Shown piece after piece: positions 12,722-21,867 of a stretch of 64,000 nucleotides of DNA (positions are counted from its first letter, which is position 1; every line of letters starts with the position of its first letter). Origin of the DNA: a bacterium (GTDB lineage: Bacteria > Acidobacteriota > Thermoanaerobaculia > Multivoradales > J023); NCBI GenBank assembly GCA_024226315.1, contig JAAELT010000685.1:18618-82617 (forward strand), read 5' to 3'. The notes under the pieces were generated by a model that saw nothing but the letters and a program-made list of their open reading frames with translations, searched no databases and was not told the DNA's origin. The translations under genes and the position numbers were made by a program.

Positions 12722-14746
12722 ATGAATCCAGAAGATCCGAGGCGTCATGCCCTGCTGATCGGTATCAACCAGTACTCCTATTTCTCGGAACAGAGTCAGC
12801 TCAAAGGCTGTGTCAACGACGTTGAGCTGATGACGGACGTACTGAGTGAAACTTTCAGATTTCCACACATCCGCCGGCTCTGCGATCAAGAGGCTACCCG
12901 TGAGGGGATCCTTTCGGCGATGAACGCACTGGTTCGAGAGGTGAAAGACGACGATGTCGTCGTCTTCTTCTACAGCGGCCACGGCTCCCAGGTCTTCAAC
13001 AAGCACGGTTGGTCCCCGGACGGTTTCGACGAAACCATCGTCCCCCACGACAGTGGTCGAGGAAAGGACGAGAACCGCGACGTCAGGGACCGCGAGATCG
13101 AGGAGTGGCTCTTCGAGCTGACGGCCAAGACGGCATATGTAACGCTGATCTTCGATTCGTGCCATGCTGGCTCGATCACCCGCGATCCGCTTGACGCCAG
13201 AGTGCGACGCATCCCGCGGGATCCGCCGTTACGAAAACCGCGGCCCGGGGGCGATGCGGGACGCCGGCGCGGTCCGAGCGGCTGGCTGCCGCGGCGTCCG
13301 CCGGGAAAGCGGGGAGGAGACCCGTTGGGCGACCGCTACGTACTGCTGGCCGCCTGCCGCAGTCACGAGCCTGCCTGCGAGCTCAAATACAACGAGGCGG
13401 GGAGGCCGCAGGGAGCTCTGACCTTCCATCTCTGCCAGGAGCTCAGCCGCGCCCACCCCAGGGAGAGCTATCGTGACCTCTTCGAGCGTCTCGCACCCCG
13501 GGTCACGGCCGACTACCCGGAACAGCATCCGCAGCTGGAAGGTGCCTGGGACCGCGAGCTGTTCGGGAGCCGGAGCTTCGAGCCGATGCGCTTCGTCCCC
13601 GTCCGTGAAAGGACGGACGGCCGCGTGACGCTGGCGGCGGGAGCGGCCCACGGGCTGACTGCCGGCTCCGAGTGGGCCGTCTATGGCCCGGGGACCCGCC
13701 GGGCCGAGGTGGGGAGCGAAGCCGAGCTCGGACGCGTTCGCGTTCTGGACGACGTCGACCCGGTCGCTGCGCGGGCCGAGATGCTTCCGGGAGAGAGAGC
13801 GGACGAGATCACCGCCGGCTGCCGAGCGGTTGTGGTTGTCCACGATCACGGCGAGATGTGCTGGACGGTCGGGATCCGGGGCTCCCTGTCCTCGCGCTGC
13901 CGCGAGGCTCTGGAGCGGCGGATCGGCAAGTCGTTGGTGCTGCGTCTCGCCCCGGACGGCCAGCCCGTCAGGGCCTGGATCCATTTCCTGACACCGCGGC
14001 ATCCGGTCGGTGTCGGGGATCCTGCCCCCCAGGCCGGCGCTATCGACGAGCCCTCCTGGGCGGTGGTCAAAAGCGCCGGGGATCTCCTGCTGGGACCACG
14101 CCCTGCCAGTTACCCCCTGGACGAGCTGGTCCAGGATCTCGAGCGCTGCGCCCGCTACGAGCTGGCCTTGCGGCTGATTCAGCCAGACGACTTGAATGAG
14201 CTCTACGGCCTCGTGGAGGTGACGCTCTTTCGGCGGTCGCCCGGCGGGGTCTGGGCTCGGGCAGAGCCCTCCCGGAACGACGAGGTGGTCTTCGAGGAAG
14301 GCGATCTCCTCGGTCTGCAAGTCACCAATCGCTCGGAACAGCCGATCTACCTCAGCGTGCTCGACTTCGGGCTCACCCATGGCGTCAGCCTGCTCTATCC
14401 GGTTCGCGGAGCCTGCAAGCCGTTGGCCCCTGGGCGTGTCTTCGAAATCGGAATGCGCCGCAACGACGAGATCGAGGTCTTCTTGCCCGCAGGCTTCTCC
14501 GCCGAGGAGGGGACCGAGTACCTCAAACTCTTCGCGACGACCGCGGAAGCCGACTTCAGCTCCCTGACCCAGCGAGGAGTGCGCACCAAGACGGGGGACG
14601 AAAGCCAGCTCCATCCGCTGGAGCAGCTACTGCGTAAGACCTTGACCGGGTACGGCCGGCGCGACGCGCGACGTGTCCCGACGAGCGATTGGACGACGGT
14701 CTGCCGGCAGTTCGTCCTCCGCCGTCCTCCCGGCTCTCGCGCTTGA
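12722..14746 (+). CDS. Metacaspase-like caspase with DUF4384-type C-terminal domain
   Basis: 674 aa, no signal peptide. Residues 1-265 are a peptidase C14 caspase domain. It starts with HALLIGINQY, has catalytic His87 in FFYSGHGSQ and Cys147 in IFDSCHAGS, and Asp-rich loops expected of a Lys/Arg-specific type I metacaspase. A basic, glycine-rich insertion (about 155-205) separates the two core halves. The middle (about 280-480) is mixed alpha/beta and unassigned. The C-terminal about 150 residues (LGLQVTNRSEQPIYLSVLDF, VSLLYPV, PAGFSAEEGTEYLKLFATT) match the DUF4384 beta-sandwich often fused to bacterial caspases. A likely regulated protease in the cytoplasm. It stands alone behind promoter element 1 and precedes the sigma-factor operon. 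Confidence 0.92.
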   Translation: MNPEDPRRHALLIGINQYSYFSEQSQLKGCVNDVELMTDVLSETFRFPHIRRLCDQEATREGILSAMNALVREVKDDDVVVFFYSGHGSQVFNKHGWSPDGFDETIVPHDSGRGKDENRDVRDREIEEWLFELTAKTAYVTLIFDSCHAGSITRDPLDARVRRIPRDPPLRKPRPGGDAGRRRGPSGWLPRRPPGKRGGDPLGDRYVLLAACRSHEPACELKYNEAGRPQGALTFHLCQELSRAHPRESYRDLFERLAPRVTADYPEQHPQLEGAWDRELFGSRSFEPMRFVPVRERTDGRVTLAAGAAHGLTAGSEWAVYGPGTRRAEVGSEAELGRVRVLDDVDPVAARAEMLPGERADEITAGCRAVVVVHDHGEMCWTVGIRGSLSSRCREALERRIGKSLVLRLAPDGQPVRAWIHFLTPRHPVGVGDPAPQAGAIDEPSWAVVKSAGDLLLGPRPASYPLDELVQDLERCARYELALRLIQPDDLNELYGLVEVTLFRRSPGGVWARAEPSRNDEVVFEEGDLLGLQVTNRSEQPIYLSVLDFGLTHGVSLLYPVRGACKPLAPGRVFEIGMRRNDEIEVFLPAGFSAEEGTEYLKLFATTAEADFSSLTQRGVRTKTGDESQLHPLEQLLRKTLTGYGRRDARRVPTSDWTTVCRQFVLRRPPGSRA

Positions 14747-14964
14747 TCCCAGACAATCGACGGGCGGCCGGGAGCTGGTAATTCCTCCCCGGTCTCAGGT
14801 AGGCTGGCCTCCAAGGAGGTACCTGGCTGCGATGTCAGTCCACCTCGGTTTTCCAGAGAGAATCAGGCAACGCCGTCGAGCGGTGGGGGGGATCCGGGAA
14901 ATGTCGTACGCCGGCCCGGTCTGGCCGGCTCCGGAGCCGCCTTTCCGATGTCGAGGATGGAGGA

Positions 14965-15531
14965 ATGGCTTCGAATCGCGAGCGTCTGGATCGGCTATCC
15001 CGGGACAGGTACCGGTCGATCTTCAGTTTCTTCCTCAGGCGCGGCTTCCCGAGGACGGAATGCTACGACCTGACCCAGGAGACCTTCTACCGAGCCATGC
15101 AGGGCTTGGGGGGCTTCCGCGACGAGGCCAGCGAGACGACGTGGCTGTTCCGGATCGCAAGGAACCTCTGGCTCAACAAAGAGCGCGACCGGCGACGGCT
15201 CAAACGACGCCGGCCGGAAGTCCCCATCGAAAAGGCGTTCCCGGAAGAGCAGGAGATCCCGGATCGCCGAGACCTTTTCGGGGGAAGCGAGGAGCAGAGC
15301 CCGGAGGAGCGTCTCCTCCAGCGAGAACAGATGAAGCGGGTCCGCGACGCCCTGGAGAAGCTGCCCACCCAGCGACGCCGCTGCCTGGTCCTGCGGCTCG
15401 AGGAGTTGAAGTACCGCGAGATCGCCGACTTGCTTGGCATCTCGCTACAGGCTGTCCGATCCCATCTCTCCCAGGCGCGCCAGCAGATGCGGGAGCTCCT
15501 CGGGGACGAGATCGACGTGGACGACTCCTAG
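14965..15531 (+). CDS. ECF RNA polymerase sigma factor
   Basis: 188 aa. Region 2 (YRSIFSFFLRRG, DLTQETFYRAMQGL, TTWLFRIARNLWLNKERDRRR) binds core polymerase and the -10 element. Region 4 (LEKLPTQRRRCLVLRLEELKYREIADLLGI then VRSHLSQARQQMREL) recognises the -35. Regions 1 and 3 are absent, as in ECF sigmas. AGGATGGAGGA precedes the ATG at 14965. It is followed after 16 bp by an anti-sigma-like membrane protein and then a CHAT protease, so the trio is one operon. It is the only sigma factor in the window and the natural candidate to read the ten TGAACA/GTGTC promoter elements of the cluster. No such element is seen before this gene itself. Confidence 0.93.
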   Translation: MASNRERLDRLSRDRYRSIFSFFLRRGFPRTECYDLTQETFYRAMQGLGGFRDEASETTWLFRIARNLWLNKERDRRRLKRRRPEVPIEKAFPEEQEIPDRRDLFGGSEEQSPEERLLQREQMKRVRDALEKLPTQRRRCLVLRLEELKYREIADLLGISLQAVRSHLSQARQQMRELLGDEIDVDDS

Positions 15532-15547
15532 GAAGGAGGGAGCTCCG

Positions 15548-16369
15548 TTGAACGAGAAGAAACCGTCGCTGTCCGGACTGGTTCGCGAGTTGGCTCCGGA
15601 GATGTGTCGCGAGCTGGGACCCCCGCCGACTCCGGAAGAGCTCGACGCCTACGCGGACGGAGATCTGGCGGAAGAGGAGGCCGATAGGATCCGCGAGCAC
15701 CTGACCTGGAGCCGCGAGAGCCGCAAGGTGGTCCTCGATCTGGTCGCGTTTCCTGACGTTGAGCCGCCGCCTACCGAGGCTCCCCTCTCCGAGAGCGAGC
15801 TGCGGACGGCATGGCGGGAGCTGCAGGCGCGGCTGGACGCGGACGCGCGGCCTGCCAGGGAGCCAGCCCCGGCGACGCCGCTCGCCGCGAAGGTGCTCGC
15901 CTGGCGCCCACAAGGGACCTTCGGAGGCTCTCTCGCTGCCCTGGCGGCGATCTTCCTGACGACCAGCCTAGCAGGGCTCGGTTTCTGGAACCTCTCGCTC
16001 CTCCAGGATATCGAGGACCTTTCCGCTCCCAGGATTCTCGGCGATGTCGTTGGCCTGATCCCCGCCGGAATTCCGTTCCGAGGCGAAGTAGGGCCACGCG
16101 CCGTAACCGCCGGCAGCGAACCTCTGGTCCTGAGCCTGAGCCTCACAGACACCACGCCCTATCGTTACTATCTCGTCGAGATCAACGATCCGCAAGGCCA
16201 CGTGCACTGGCAGGGCGGAGGGTCCCGGCTCACCTCCGCCGGTACCCTCGCCGTCCTGCTGCCGCGCCGTGATTTCCTGCCTGCGGGAGACTACCGGATC
16301 CTACTTTATGTTCAGGATGATGAGAAGAAGCTCCTCGGAGAATACGAGCTCCGTATCGAGGCTCCATGA
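15548..16369 (+). CDS. Anti-sigma-like membrane protein lacking the zinc motif
   Basis: 273 aa from a TTG start at 15548 behind GGAGGGAG. Residues 29-62 (EELDAYADGDLAEEEADRIREHL) have the helical pattern of the zf-HC2 anti-sigma domain, but the usual HxxxCxxC zinc ligands are replaced by TWSRESR, so it cannot bind zinc in the standard way. A single membrane helix lies at about 126-147. The extracytoplasmic part (about 150-273) is beta-rich with a C-terminal ILLYVQDDEKKLLGEYELRI strand pair. Position (16 bp after the ECF sigma) and topology suggest a regulator that holds or releases the sigma in response to an envelope signal. The partnership is inference; the degenerate domain may work by structure alone, or activate instead of inhibit. 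Confidence 0.75.
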   Translation: MNEKKPSLSGLVRELAPEMCRELGPPPTPEELDAYADGDLAEEEADRIREHLTWSRESRKVVLDLVAFPDVEPPPTEAPLSESELRTAWRELQARLDADARPAREPAPATPLAAKVLAWRPQGTFGGSLAALAAIFLTTSLAGLGFWNLSLLQDIEDLSAPRILGDVVGLIPAGIPFRGEVGPRAVTAGSEPLVLSLSLTDTTPYRYYLVEINDPQGHVHWQGGGSRLTSAGTLAVLLPRRDFLPAGDYRILLYVQDDEKKLLGEYELRIEAP

Positions 16370-19300
16370 CGACCGGCACCTGATCGGCCGCTCCCGTCCC
16401 TTCGCCGCGCTCTTGGTTGTCGCCCTGGCCTTCGGGTGTGCGGGCGAGGCAGCCCGCCAGCCCACACGCTCTTCGGCCTCATCTTCTTCCGCTCCCTCGA
16501 ACGCGGTCATCCCTGAGGCCGAGCCGCCGGGCCGCGAGAAGATCGACAGAGGGGTCCTGGTGCTCCGGGTGCCGGCCGCAGGTACCCTCGTGGGCGAGCG
16601 GACCGTCCACGTCTACCGCGTCGAACTGCGTTCCGAGCACGTCCTTCACGTCCGGGCCGAACAGCACGGGATCGACCTGATCGTCAAACTCTTCGCAGCC
16701 GACGGCGTAGAGCTGCGAGAGATCGATACGCCGACCGGGCACAGCGGCCCCGAAGACCTCTGGTTCCTCACCCGGCCGGGCCCACATCGCATCGAGGTCA
16801 GCGCTCCGCAGGGATCCGGCAACTATCGCCTCCTTTGTGAGGCCCGCGCCCTGACCGTTGAGAACCGCCGCCCCGCGGATGCTCAGACCGCCCACCTGGA
16901 AGGTGAGGCGCATTTCAGGCGGAGGGAGTACGACCTGGCGGCCAGTGCCTTCCGCAGGGCTCGGGAGCTCTGGCAACGGGCCGGGCTACCGCGGCAGGCC
17001 GCTCTGACCCTCGTCGGGCTCGCCAGGGCCGAGGTCGAGGCAGGACGGCGTGCGGTCGGGATCGACCACTACAAGGAGGCCCTGGCGAGCTTCCACGACC
17101 TGTCGGAGCGCAGGCAGGAGGTTCGCGTCCTCAACAACCTGGGCGGTGTCCTACTGCGCGCCGGCAATCTGGAAGACGCGGAGGCGAGATACCAGCGTGC
17201 TGTCGGCGTCGCCCGTCAGGTCGGACATCGTGTCGGAGAGGCTTCGGCACTCCACAACCTCGCGCTGATCTCCTACTGGCGGGGAGAGGCGCAAGAGGCG
17301 CTGGCCCATGGCGAGCAGGCCCTGGAGATCTGGCGCGAGCTCGGCGACGAAAAGCAAGCCGCGCAGACGCTTCAGAACATGGCGAGCTGCTACCTGCTCT
17401 TCGATCAATGGGGCGAGGCGCTCGCCGTATTGCAGCAAGCACACCGGATCTTGAAGCCGAGCCACGATCGCCGCTTATTCTACAACCTGGAAACGGTCGG
17501 CTGGCTCCATTATCTCCGGGGGAAACCGCAAGCCGCGCTGCGCTTCTATCGCTGGGCGGACCGGCTGAAGGCAAAGGTGAGCGACTACCATGCCGCCAGC
17601 CTCCTCGACCGAATGGGTACCGCCTACACCGCGCTGGGCGACTGGTCGCGAGCCGAGGACGCTTACACGCGGGCGCGGGAGATCCTGACGGAGGGGGAGT
17701 ACCTGCTAGCGCGGGCCCATACCCTCGCCAACCTCTGCCGCCTCTATCTCCTCTCAGGCGACCCGGAGGCCGGCGCCGCAAACTGCCGGCAGGCACTCGC
17801 GTACTTCCGCGAAACCGGGGACGCCGACGGGCAGGCGAGCGTGCTCTACCTGAACGCTCGGCTGGCGCGGCACCAGGGCGACCTGCACCGAGCCCGCGAC
17901 GAGGTCGCGCAGGCTATCGACCTCCTGGAAGCTCTCCGAGCCAGGCTTCACGCCCCTTTGGATCGAAGCTCCTTCCTGGCCGGGTGGTTCGGGCCTTATG
18001 AGCTCTATCTCGACGTGTTGATGGAGCTCTCCGAGCGCGAGCCCGACAGCGGTTGGGACGCCCAGGTCCTGGCGGCGATCGAGCGCACCCGGGCGCGCAG
18101 CCTTCTGGAGCTTCTGGCCGAGGCGCAGGTCGAGCTCCGGCAGGGGGTCGACCGCGAGCTGCTCGACGAGAAGCGTCGGATCCGAACGCGGCTCGGCGAG
18201 ACGCGTCGGCTCCGCCTCCGGCTCGAAGAAGAGGGCGTCGCTGCCGAGACCCTGCAGCGAATAGCGCTCGAGCGCCGGCTGCTCATGCTGCGCCATGGCG
18301 ACCTCCAGCGGCAGGTCTATGCGGGCCTCACTCGACCCCAACCCCTCTATCTCGACGAGATCCAGCAGCTGCTCGACGACGAGACCTTGCTGCTGTTCTA
18401 CGCTCTCGGCGACGAGCGTAGCGTCCTGTGCCTGGTGAGCCGCACGGCGTTGCTGCTCCGGGAGCTCCGTCCGCGGGCGGAGATCGAGCCTCTGGCAAGG
18501 ACCTGGTACGAGCTCCTTTCCGATCCACGCCAGCAATGGGCCGCCGAGCAACGGCGCGTCGTCGCCGCTTCCCTGAGCCAACTGCTCCTCGAGCCCGTCG
18601 CCGATCATCTGGGCCGGCAGCGGCTGGTGGTCCTCGGTGACGGCGCCCTGCTCTTGCTCCCCTTCCACGCCTTGCCGAAGCCGGGTTCAGGCACCGAGTC
18701 CCGGCGCCTCCTCGAAGACCATGAGGTCGCTTACCTGCCCTCGGCATCGACGCTGGCGATCCTGCGCGAGAGCTTCGGCAACCGCCCGGAGGCTCCCGGG
18801 CTTCTCGCCGTCGTAGTCGATCCGGTCTTCGACGCCTCGGACGAGCGGCTCGCGCAGGCTCCGGCAGGCCATGCCGCCCCCCTGCCGGGCGCGCCACGCT
18901 TCCAGCGCCTGCGCTATGCGCGAGACGAGGCCGACGCGATTCTTGCCGCGGCGCCGCCCGGAGCCCTGGTCGCTCTGCTGGAAGGTTTCCAGGCCCGGCG
19001 GGAGAACGTCTCGGGCGACGCACTGCGAAGCTACCGCATCGTCCATTTCGCCACCCATGCCATCGTCGACAACCGCCCGGAACTTTCGCGGATCGTGCTC
19101 GCGCAGGTAGACGAATCAGGCCGGCCGCGGCCCGGTTCTCTCGACCTGCAGGACATCTACGACCTGGACATGCCCGCCGAGCTCGTCGTGCTGAGCGCTT
19201 GCCGAACAGCCCTGGGTCCGGAGGTCCGCGGCGAGGGCCTCATCGGAATGACCCGGGGATTCATGCACGCCGGCGCCTCGCGAGTTCTGGTCAGCCTGTG

Positions 19301-19505
19301 GAGCGTCGAGGACGAAGCGACGGCGGTCTTGATGGAGCGCTTCTATCGCGCTCTCCTGCGCGAGAGGCTGGAGCCGGCGGCGGCCCTGCGATCAGCCCAG
19401 CTCTCCATGCAGCGGGAAACGACGTGGCGTCCTTACCACTGGGCCGGCTTCGTGCTCCAAGGGGAATGGGGCGGATTCGACGTCTCGGTCGAAAGCCCGC
19501 GTTGA
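16317..19505 (+). CDS. Exported PPC-TPR-CHAT protease
   Basis: About 1062 aa. The N-terminus has a hydrophobic export segment ending LALVVALAFGC-like (PFAALLVVALAFGCAG), with a Cys that may be lipidated, though the lipobox is imperfect. Residues about 85-185 resemble a PPC (pre-peptidase C-terminal) beta-sandwich. About ten TPR repeats follow. The last 330 residues are a CHAT caspase-fold protease: LPFHALP, catalytic His in HFATHAIVD, catalytic Cys in VLSACRTALG, LWSVEDEATA and the terminal RPYHWAGFVLQG signature. Both catalytic residues are present, so it should be active, probably outside the cytoplasm. The start overlaps the anti-sigma gene by about 50 bp; the exact ATG (16308, 16317 or 16320) is uncertain. 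Third gene of the sigma operon. Confidence 0.9.
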   Translation: MMRRSSSENTSSVSRLHDDRHLIGRSRPFAALLVVALAFGCAGEAARQPTRSSASSSSAPSNAVIPEAEPPGREKIDRGVLVLRVPAAGTLVGERTVHVYRVELRSEHVLHVRAEQHGIDLIVKLFAADGVELREIDTPTGHSGPEDLWFLTRPGPHRIEVSAPQGSGNYRLLCEARALTVENRRPADAQTAHLEGEAHFRRREYDLAASAFRRARELWQRAGLPRQAALTLVGLARAEVEAGRRAVGIDHYKEALASFHDLSERRQEVRVLNNLGGVLLRAGNLEDAEARYQRAVGVARQVGHRVGEASALHNLALISYWRGEAQEALAHGEQALEIWRELGDEKQAAQTLQNMASCYLLFDQWGEALAVLQQAHRILKPSHDRRLFYNLETVGWLHYLRGKPQAALRFYRWADRLKAKVSDYHAASLLDRMGTAYTALGDWSRAEDAYTRAREILTEGEYLLARAHTLANLCRLYLLSGDPEAGAANCRQALAYFRETGDADGQASVLYLNARLARHQGDLHRARDEVAQAIDLLEALRARLHAPLDRSSFLAGWFGPYELYLDVLMELSEREPDSGWDAQVLAAIERTRARSLLELLAEAQVELRQGVDRELLDEKRRIRTRLGETRRLRLRLEEEGVAAETLQRIALERRLLMLRHGDLQRQVYAGLTRPQPLYLDEIQQLLDDETLLLFYALGDERSVLCLVSRTALLLRELRPRAEIEPLARTWYELLSDPRQQWAAEQRRVVAASLSQLLLEPVADHLGRQRLVVLGDGALLLLPFHALPKPGSGTESRRLLEDHEVAYLPSASTLAILRESFGNRPEAPGLLAVVVDPVFDASDERLAQAPAGHAAPLPGAPRFQRLRYARDEADAILAAAPPGALVALLEGFQARRENVSGDALRSYRIVHFATHAIVDNRPELSRIVLAQVDESGRPRPGSLDLQDIYDLDMPAELVVLSACRTALGPEVRGEGLIGMTRGFMHAGASRVLVSLWSVEDEATAVLMERFYRALLRERLEPAAALRSAQLSMQRETTWRPYHWAGFVLQGEWGGFDVSVESPR

Positions 19506-19527
19506 ACAAAACCCTCCCCGGGGTGTC
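19503..19527 (+). promoter_or_regulatory. ECF-type promoter element 2 (for gene at 19608)
   Basis: TGAACAA and GGTGTC, GAAC-17-GTC. Its TGA is the stop codon of the CHAT gene before it. It ends 80 bases before the small peptide gene. Confidence 0.7.
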
Positions 19528-19607
19528 CCTAGCCCATGAACGAGGTCGTGCCTTGTACCGGCCTTCAGGCCGGAGCCGCCTCAAAAACCAGCTATGAGGA
19601 GAAGACC

Positions 19608-19844
19608 ATGCCGCAGGAATCCAAAGAATCCCCGCAGAACCGTGACCGTGGGCCGGCCGATCCGGCCCAGACCGAAAGCCCCGATGGCGGCGACACCGGG
19701 TCGACCAGTGGATCCAAGAGCGACAAAGGCATCCCGCTGCCACCGGCGCTGGGGGGCGGGGCGGGCCGGACCCGGAGCCACGACGGCGGGGACACCGGGT
19801 CGACGAGTGGATCCAAGAGCGACAAGAGCGTCCCGGCTTCTTAG
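19608..19844 (+). CDS. Small disordered repeat peptide
   Basis: 78 aa from an ATG preceded by GAGGAGAAG. It is composed almost entirely of Asp, Gly, Ser, Thr, Lys and Pro. Its core is two copies of DGGDTGSTSGSKSDK separated by a Pro/Gly linker (GIPLPPALGGGAGRTRSH). No signal peptide, membrane helix or known domain. It is the first gene behind promoter element 2 and sits between two CHAT-type genes. A short unstructured protein with repeated Asp/Lys sites in such a place could be a substrate, pro-peptide or ligand of the CHAT/caspase proteases (inference only). Good ribosome-binding site and high GC3 argue that it is translated. Confidence 0.65.
   Translation: MPQESKESPQNRDRGPADPAQTESPDGGDTGSTSGSKSDKGIPLPPALGGGAGRTRSHDGGDTGSTSGSKSDKSVPAS
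19683..19825 (+). repeat. Two 44-bp coding repeats in the small peptide gene
   Basis: Copies at 19683-19726 and 19782-19825 differ at only three bases by eye and encode the same 14-15 residues. The near identity at the DNA level, including third positions, suggests recent duplication or conversion. Confidence 0.85.
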
Positions 19845-19931
19845 CAAAGACGATCGACCGCGTGTCTTGTGACTTGCCGCAAGCCACGCGGTCGGCTGTT
19901 TCTCGCGGCGCTCACTGAAAGGGAGAGGTGT

Positions 19932-21815
19932 GTGCCCAATTCCCGCTCCAGAAGCAAAGTCCACCCCGACCGCCGCCTCCGGCCGATCGCTCGAGAAGAA
20001 GACGAGCTTCGGGGCTGGCAGGACGAGGGCCGCCTCGGTTTCCTGTCCGTGACATACCGGCAAGCCGCTCTCGACTTGGCGCTCGGCGACTGGGCGAAAG
20101 CAGAATCGCGCCTGCTCAAGGTCCGTGACCGCCTACGTACGGACCTCGGCGAGGAGCATCCGGAGCTCGGCTGCGTCCTCGCCGACCTCGGTCGGCTCTA
20201 CATGGCCGCGGGCGCTTTTCAGGAGGCTGACGACGTGTATCGGGCGGCGTTGGAGAGCTTCCTCCGAAAAACTCCGGACGATCATCTCCTGCTGGGTCGG
20301 CTCTATCACACCCTTGGTCATGTGGCCTGGATTCGCGGCCTCCCGGGTCGCGCCGAGGCATCTTTTCAGGCCGCCTGGAAGAGGTGGGCCGCTACCCTCC
20401 GCAAGTGCCATCCCGAAGCTGCCCGGGTCGCGAACGACCTCGGGGCCCTTTATCACGAGAACGGCCGCCTGCCGGCGGCCCGGGCCCTCTACGAGCACGC
20501 CAGGAGGATCCTGGAAGAAGGACCGCGGGAGCGATTTCCACAACTCGGCGGCTGTCTCAACAACCTGGCCCTCCTGAGCCTTCAGGTCGGAGAGCTCGAG
20601 CGGGCCGCAGCCCTCCTGCAACAGTATCTCGACTACCGATCCCAGAGCCGGGGACGAAATGACCCGAAGGCGGCCCGGAGCCTTTCGCGGCTCGCCGAGG
20701 TTGAACGTCGGCTGCGGCACGACGGCGCGGCGCGGCGGCTTCACGAGGAGGCGGTGGCCTTGTGCCGCGACACGCTCGGTCCGCAGCACCCGGAGTCCGC
20801 GGCGGCCCTCGCCCGCCTGGCCGGCCACTGCCTGGCCCTGGGAGAGGCGGAGACCGCGACCAAGTGGTTGCGTCAGGCCTTGCGGATTCAGCGGCGGACC
20901 CTCGGACCCCACCATCCCCGGGTGGCCGCCACCCTCTGCGAACTGGCCGCGGCCCGGGCCGACGCGGGAGCCCTCGACGAGACCTGGAAGTTCCTCGGCG
21001 AGGCGACCTACGTCGACCAGCGATGGCCGCGCAGGATCGCTCCGCAAAGCCTGCGCCGCTTTCTCCGGTGGACAGGCCTGCGCGAACGCCTCGAACGGAT
21101 CCTGGGCCTCGTCCGCGAGCATTTCGTCACCGATCGTAAAGCCGTGACCTGGGCGTTCGAGTTGCTGCTCCGGCAGAGGGGCCTTTCGAGGACTCTCGAC
21201 AGACTCGTCGACCGTCCCCTTCCGGTTGAAGGCAAAGAGCGCGCGCTGCACCTACTGCAACTCCGGAGCGACCACCGTTGGCTCGCCGGACCGGGCTGCG
21301 AAGATCTCGCGCGTCACCGCCAGTTGCTGGCTTCCTGGCTCTGGCGGTGCCGTTGCCTCCGGCAGGAGCTTGGGCGAAGCGGCCGGGGAGAGGTCCCGAC
21401 TGCGGCCGGCAGCGAGGGGCGCCAGTGCCGGCGAGCCCTCCAAGAGGGAGAAGCTTTGGTAGATCTGGTCCGGGTACGGATGGGAGCCTTCGCCGAGCTC
21501 ATGGATTCGCCTCTTACGATCTACCTCGCCTTCGTCACGACCTGCGGAGGGCAGGTGCAGATGATCGAGCTCGGAGAGGCTGGGATCCTCGACGCGGCCG
21601 TGGACCGCTTCGACTCGGGCAGCGACGGCGCATCGTTGCGCAGCGGGATCTTCGATCCCCTCCATCACCTTCTCCGCGACACCGAGCGCCTGCTCCTGGT
21701 CCTCGAAGGACCGCTCGGACGGCTCCCGCTGGAGCGCCTGCCCCTAGGCGACGGCCGTGCCCTGGAGGATCGCTACGAGCTCGTCTACCTCGACGGCGGC
21801 GACGATCTGCCCTGA
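19932..21815 (+). CDS. TPR protein with CHAT domain cut before its catalytic half
   Basis: 627 aa from GTG 19932 (GGGAGAGG upstream). No signal peptide. Residues about 30-360 are TPR repeats of the kinesin-light-chain/42-residue type (LGEEHPELGCVLADLGRLY, LGPQHPESAAALARLAGHCLALG). The C-terminal 110 residues match the beginning of a CHAT domain: IYLAFVTTCGGQVQMIEL, LLLVLEGPLGRLPLERLPL and RYELVYLDGGDDL. The protein stops exactly there, so the strand-loop bearing His and the SAC Cys motif are absent. It may be a pseudo-enzyme or adaptor, or one side of a split gene: the gene at 23152 carries the missing CHAT tail signature. The stop codon doubles as the -35 of promoter element 3, so the truncation is integrated with regulation. 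Confidence 0.8.
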   Translation: MPNSRSRSKVHPDRRLRPIAREEDELRGWQDEGRLGFLSVTYRQAALDLALGDWAKAESRLLKVRDRLRTDLGEEHPELGCVLADLGRLYMAAGAFQEADDVYRAALESFLRKTPDDHLLLGRLYHTLGHVAWIRGLPGRAEASFQAAWKRWAATLRKCHPEAARVANDLGALYHENGRLPAARALYEHARRILEEGPRERFPQLGGCLNNLALLSLQVGELERAAALLQQYLDYRSQSRGRNDPKAARSLSRLAEVERRLRHDGAARRLHEEAVALCRDTLGPQHPESAAALARLAGHCLALGEAETATKWLRQALRIQRRTLGPHHPRVAATLCELAAARADAGALDETWKFLGEATYVDQRWPRRIAPQSLRRFLRWTGLRERLERILGLVREHFVTDRKAVTWAFELLLRQRGLSRTLDRLVDRPLPVEGKERALHLLQLRSDHRWLAGPGCEDLARHRQLLASWLWRCRCLRQELGRSGRGEVPTAAGSEGRQCRRALQEGEALVDLVRVRMGAFAELMDSPLTIYLAFVTTCGGQVQMIELGEAGILDAAVDRFDSGSDGASLRSGIFDPLHHLLRDTERLLLVLEGPLGRLPLERLPLGDGRALEDRYELVYLDGGDDLP

Positions 21816-21837
21816 ACAAAGCCCCGGCGACGGTGTC
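21813..21837 (+). promoter_or_regulatory. ECF-type promoter element 3 (for gene at 21868)
   Basis: TGAACAA and CGGTGTC, GAAC-17-GTC. The TGA is the stop of the truncated CHAT gene. It ends 30 bases before the ATG at 21868 and heads a four-gene unit. Confidence 0.72.
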
Positions 21838-21867
21838 GGTAGGTGCGACTGGAAACGGAAGACCTAC

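Noticed and set aside
13229..14614. A 461-residue minus-strand frame
   Set aside because: Antisense of the caspase C-terminal half; no recognisable domain and no suitable start context.
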